A stretch of 6,954 nt of DNA, taken from assembly GCA_028291485.1 (NCBI GenBank), contig JAQGHZ010000596.1:1-6954 (forward strand), in the 5' to 3' direction. This DNA comes from Rubritepida sp. (GTDB lineage Bacteria > Pseudomonadota > Alphaproteobacteria > Acetobacterales > Acetobacteraceae). Both the position numbers and the translations under genes were made by a program. The notes beneath the pieces are model-generated. The model was given only the letters and a program-made list of their open reading frames with translations, did no database searches and was not told the DNA's origin. Below, piece after piece: positions 5,751 to 6,954 of the stretch (position 1 is the stretch's first letter; the number at the start of each line of letters is the position of its first letter).

Positions 5751-5758
5751 AGACAAGC

Positions 5759-6954
5759 ATGAGCACCGTGACCGAGGCCGCGCCGCGCCAGGTGGCGCTG
5801 GATGGCGTGGACAGCGCGCTGATGATGCGCCACCTGACCCATATCGCGCAGTACGTGAAGCTGAGCGGCTCGAAGGAAGAGGCGGAAAGCCTCGCCTATA
5901 TCCGGGACGTGATGGACGGCTACGGCTATGCCACCACGTGGATCGAGCACGACGCCTACATCTCCCTGCCGGGTAAGGCGAGCGTGGTGGCCGATGGCCG
6001 CACGCTGACCGCCATCACCCATTCCATGTCCCACTCCTCCGCGCCTGGGGGCACGACCGGACGGCTGGTCTTTGTGGGCGAGGGCACCGACGCCGATTTC
6101 GCCAGGCAGGACCTGGCCGGCTGCATCCTGCTCGCGGAGGGGATCGCGAGCCCCGGCGTCGCGCTCCGCGCCTCGCGCGCCGGCGCGGCCGGGCAGCTGC
6201 ACATCAGCCCGCACGAGCACCTGCACGAGATGTGCATCTCGCCGGTCTGGGGCAATCCGTCAGACGAGACGCTGACGGAGATGCCGACCACCGTCGTCTG
6301 CACGGTCTCGGAGGCGGACGGCACGGCGCTGCGCGAGGCGCTGGCGCGCGGCGAGGCGCCCGCCGTCACCCTGCACGCGGAGGTGGACACGGGCTGGCGC
6401 AAGACGCCGATCCTCGTCGCGGAACTCCCCGCCGATCCGGCCGCCAAGGACGAGCCCTTCGTCCTGTTCTCCGGCCATCACGACACCTGGTACTTCGGCG
6501 TGATGGACAACGGCACCGCCAACATCACCATGATGGAGGTGGCCCGCCTCTGCGCCCAATCACGCAGCACCTCGCGCGGCGCATGGAAGCGCGGCCTGCG
6601 GCTCTGCTTCTGGTCCGGTCATTCGCATGGCCGCTACTCCAGCTCCTCCTGGTATGCCGACACGCATTGGGACGAGCTGGAGCGCCGCTGCGTCGCGCAT
6701 GTGAACATCGACAGCGTGGGCGCGGCGGGCGCCAGCATCCTGTCGGAGGCGCCGACGGCCACCGAGCTGACGGCGCTGGCGACCGGGGTGATCGCGAAGC
6801 AGTCGGGCCAGGCGCTCAAGGGCAAGCGCATCGGCCGCGGCGGCGACGAGAGCTTCTGGGGGATCGGCATCCCCGCCATGTTCATGGCCTTCAGCGAGCA
6901 GGTGCCGGGCAACGTGAAGATGCGCCACGCGCTCGGCTGGTGGTGGCACACGCC
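5759..6954 (+). CDS. M28 family metallopeptidase-like protein with PA insert (3' end outside window)
   Basis: The frame is open to the window end: 398 complete codons, no stop. It has no signal peptide, so it is probably cytosolic. An N-terminal segment (about 1-70) with KEEAESLAYIRDVMDGYGY is followed by a PA-like insert (about 80-210) and the M28 catalytic domain from about 232. Compared with human PSMA, the zinc site shows His240 (GHHDTW, 239-244; PSMA H377), Asp242, and bridging Asp250 (DNGT) at the same 10-residue spacing as PSMA D387. Asp318 in NIDS matches D453, and His397 in WWWHTP is in place for H553. The catalytic/ligand Glu-Glu pair is absent: WSGHSHGRY (285-293) puts His288 and Ser289 there. 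It may be a subfamily with altered chemistry or a non-peptidase. The gene is 12 bases after the dehydrogenase stop. Its operon partner suggests hydrolysis of a small peptide or amide whose product is then reduced or oxidised. Confidence 0.85.
   Translation, partial: MSTVTEAAPRQVALDGVDSALMMRHLTHIAQYVKLSGSKEEAESLAYIRDVMDGYGYATTWIEHDAYISLPGKASVVADGRTLTAITHSMSHSSAPGGTTGRLVFVGEGTDADFARQDLAGCILLAEGIASPGVALRASRAGAAGQLHISPHEHLHEMCISPVWGNPSDETLTEMPTTVVCTVSEADGTALREALARGEAPAVTLHAEVDTGWRKTPILVAELPADPAAKDEPFVLFSGHHDTWYFGVMDNGTANITMMEVARLCAQSRSTSRGAWKRGLRLCFWSGHSHGRYSSSSWYADTHWDELERRCVAHVNIDSVGAAGASILSEAPTATELTALATGVIAKQSGQALKGKRIGRGGDESFWGIGIPAMFMAFSEQVPGNVKMRHALGWWWHT

Noticed and set aside
4412..6226. 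A 604-codon minus-strand open frame opposite the dehydrogenase and neighbours
   Set aside because: It crosses three real genes in antisense and has no recognisable motif or ribosome binding site.
1..6954. CRISPR arrays, tRNA or rRNA genes, insertion sequences, attachment sites
   Set aside because: No regularly spaced repeats, no cloverleaf or rRNA-like stretches, no transposase or terminal repeats were seen by eye on either strand.

Overview
The window is GC-rich and densely coded. Its base composition and gene content suggest an alphaproteobacterium, possibly Rhodospirillales/Acetobacteraceae (Roseomonas-like). The taxonomic call is inference from family resemblance and cannot be proved here. 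It holds two functional blocks separated by a rearranged stretch. I see no tRNA, rRNA, CRISPR array or insertion sequence, and no clearly new biological system.

Block 1 (1-2900, + strand) is the 3' part of a haem-copper cytochrome c oxidase operon. It begins inside subunit I: the window opens at the Pro of the HPEVY motif, and all later metal-ligand residues are present at canonical spacing. Two different subunit III-family genes follow, then a subunit IV-like small membrane protein. The genes overlap or lie within about 10 bases of each other. The two adjacent subunit III-type genes resemble the alternative coxMNOP-type oxidase of rhizobia rather than the standard aa3 ctaCDE layout. A 43-codon single-membrane-segment ORF closes the block. 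It is preceded by a well-placed Shine-Dalgarno and a 13-codon minicistron that ends in a TGATG stop/start.

The middle (2809-3926) holds three things. One is a minus-strand remnant that looks like the C-terminal third of a DUF2189 membrane protein. The second is a complete minus-strand gamma-carbonic-anhydrase-family protein. The third is a 258-base intergenic region with a perfect 14-bp inverted repeat, a TTGACA -35-like box, a TTGTAAAACAA palindrome matching the FadR/FCD GntR operator pattern, and a nested hairpin just before the next gene.

Block 2 (3927-6954, + strand) is a likely catabolic or transport-linked operon. It encodes a GntR/FCD regulator, a ketopantoate-reductase-family (PanE/ApbA fold) dehydrogenase, and an M28-type metallopeptidase with a PA insert that runs off the window. 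The regulator appears to have lost most FCD metal ligands. The peptidase keeps several zinc-site residues but has His-Ser where M28 enzymes carry the catalytic Glu-Glu pair. Together they suggest a small-molecule amide or peptide-derivative pathway of unknown substrate, probably controlled by the adjacent GntR protein through the palindrome. This block is the most worthwhile part of the window to follow up.
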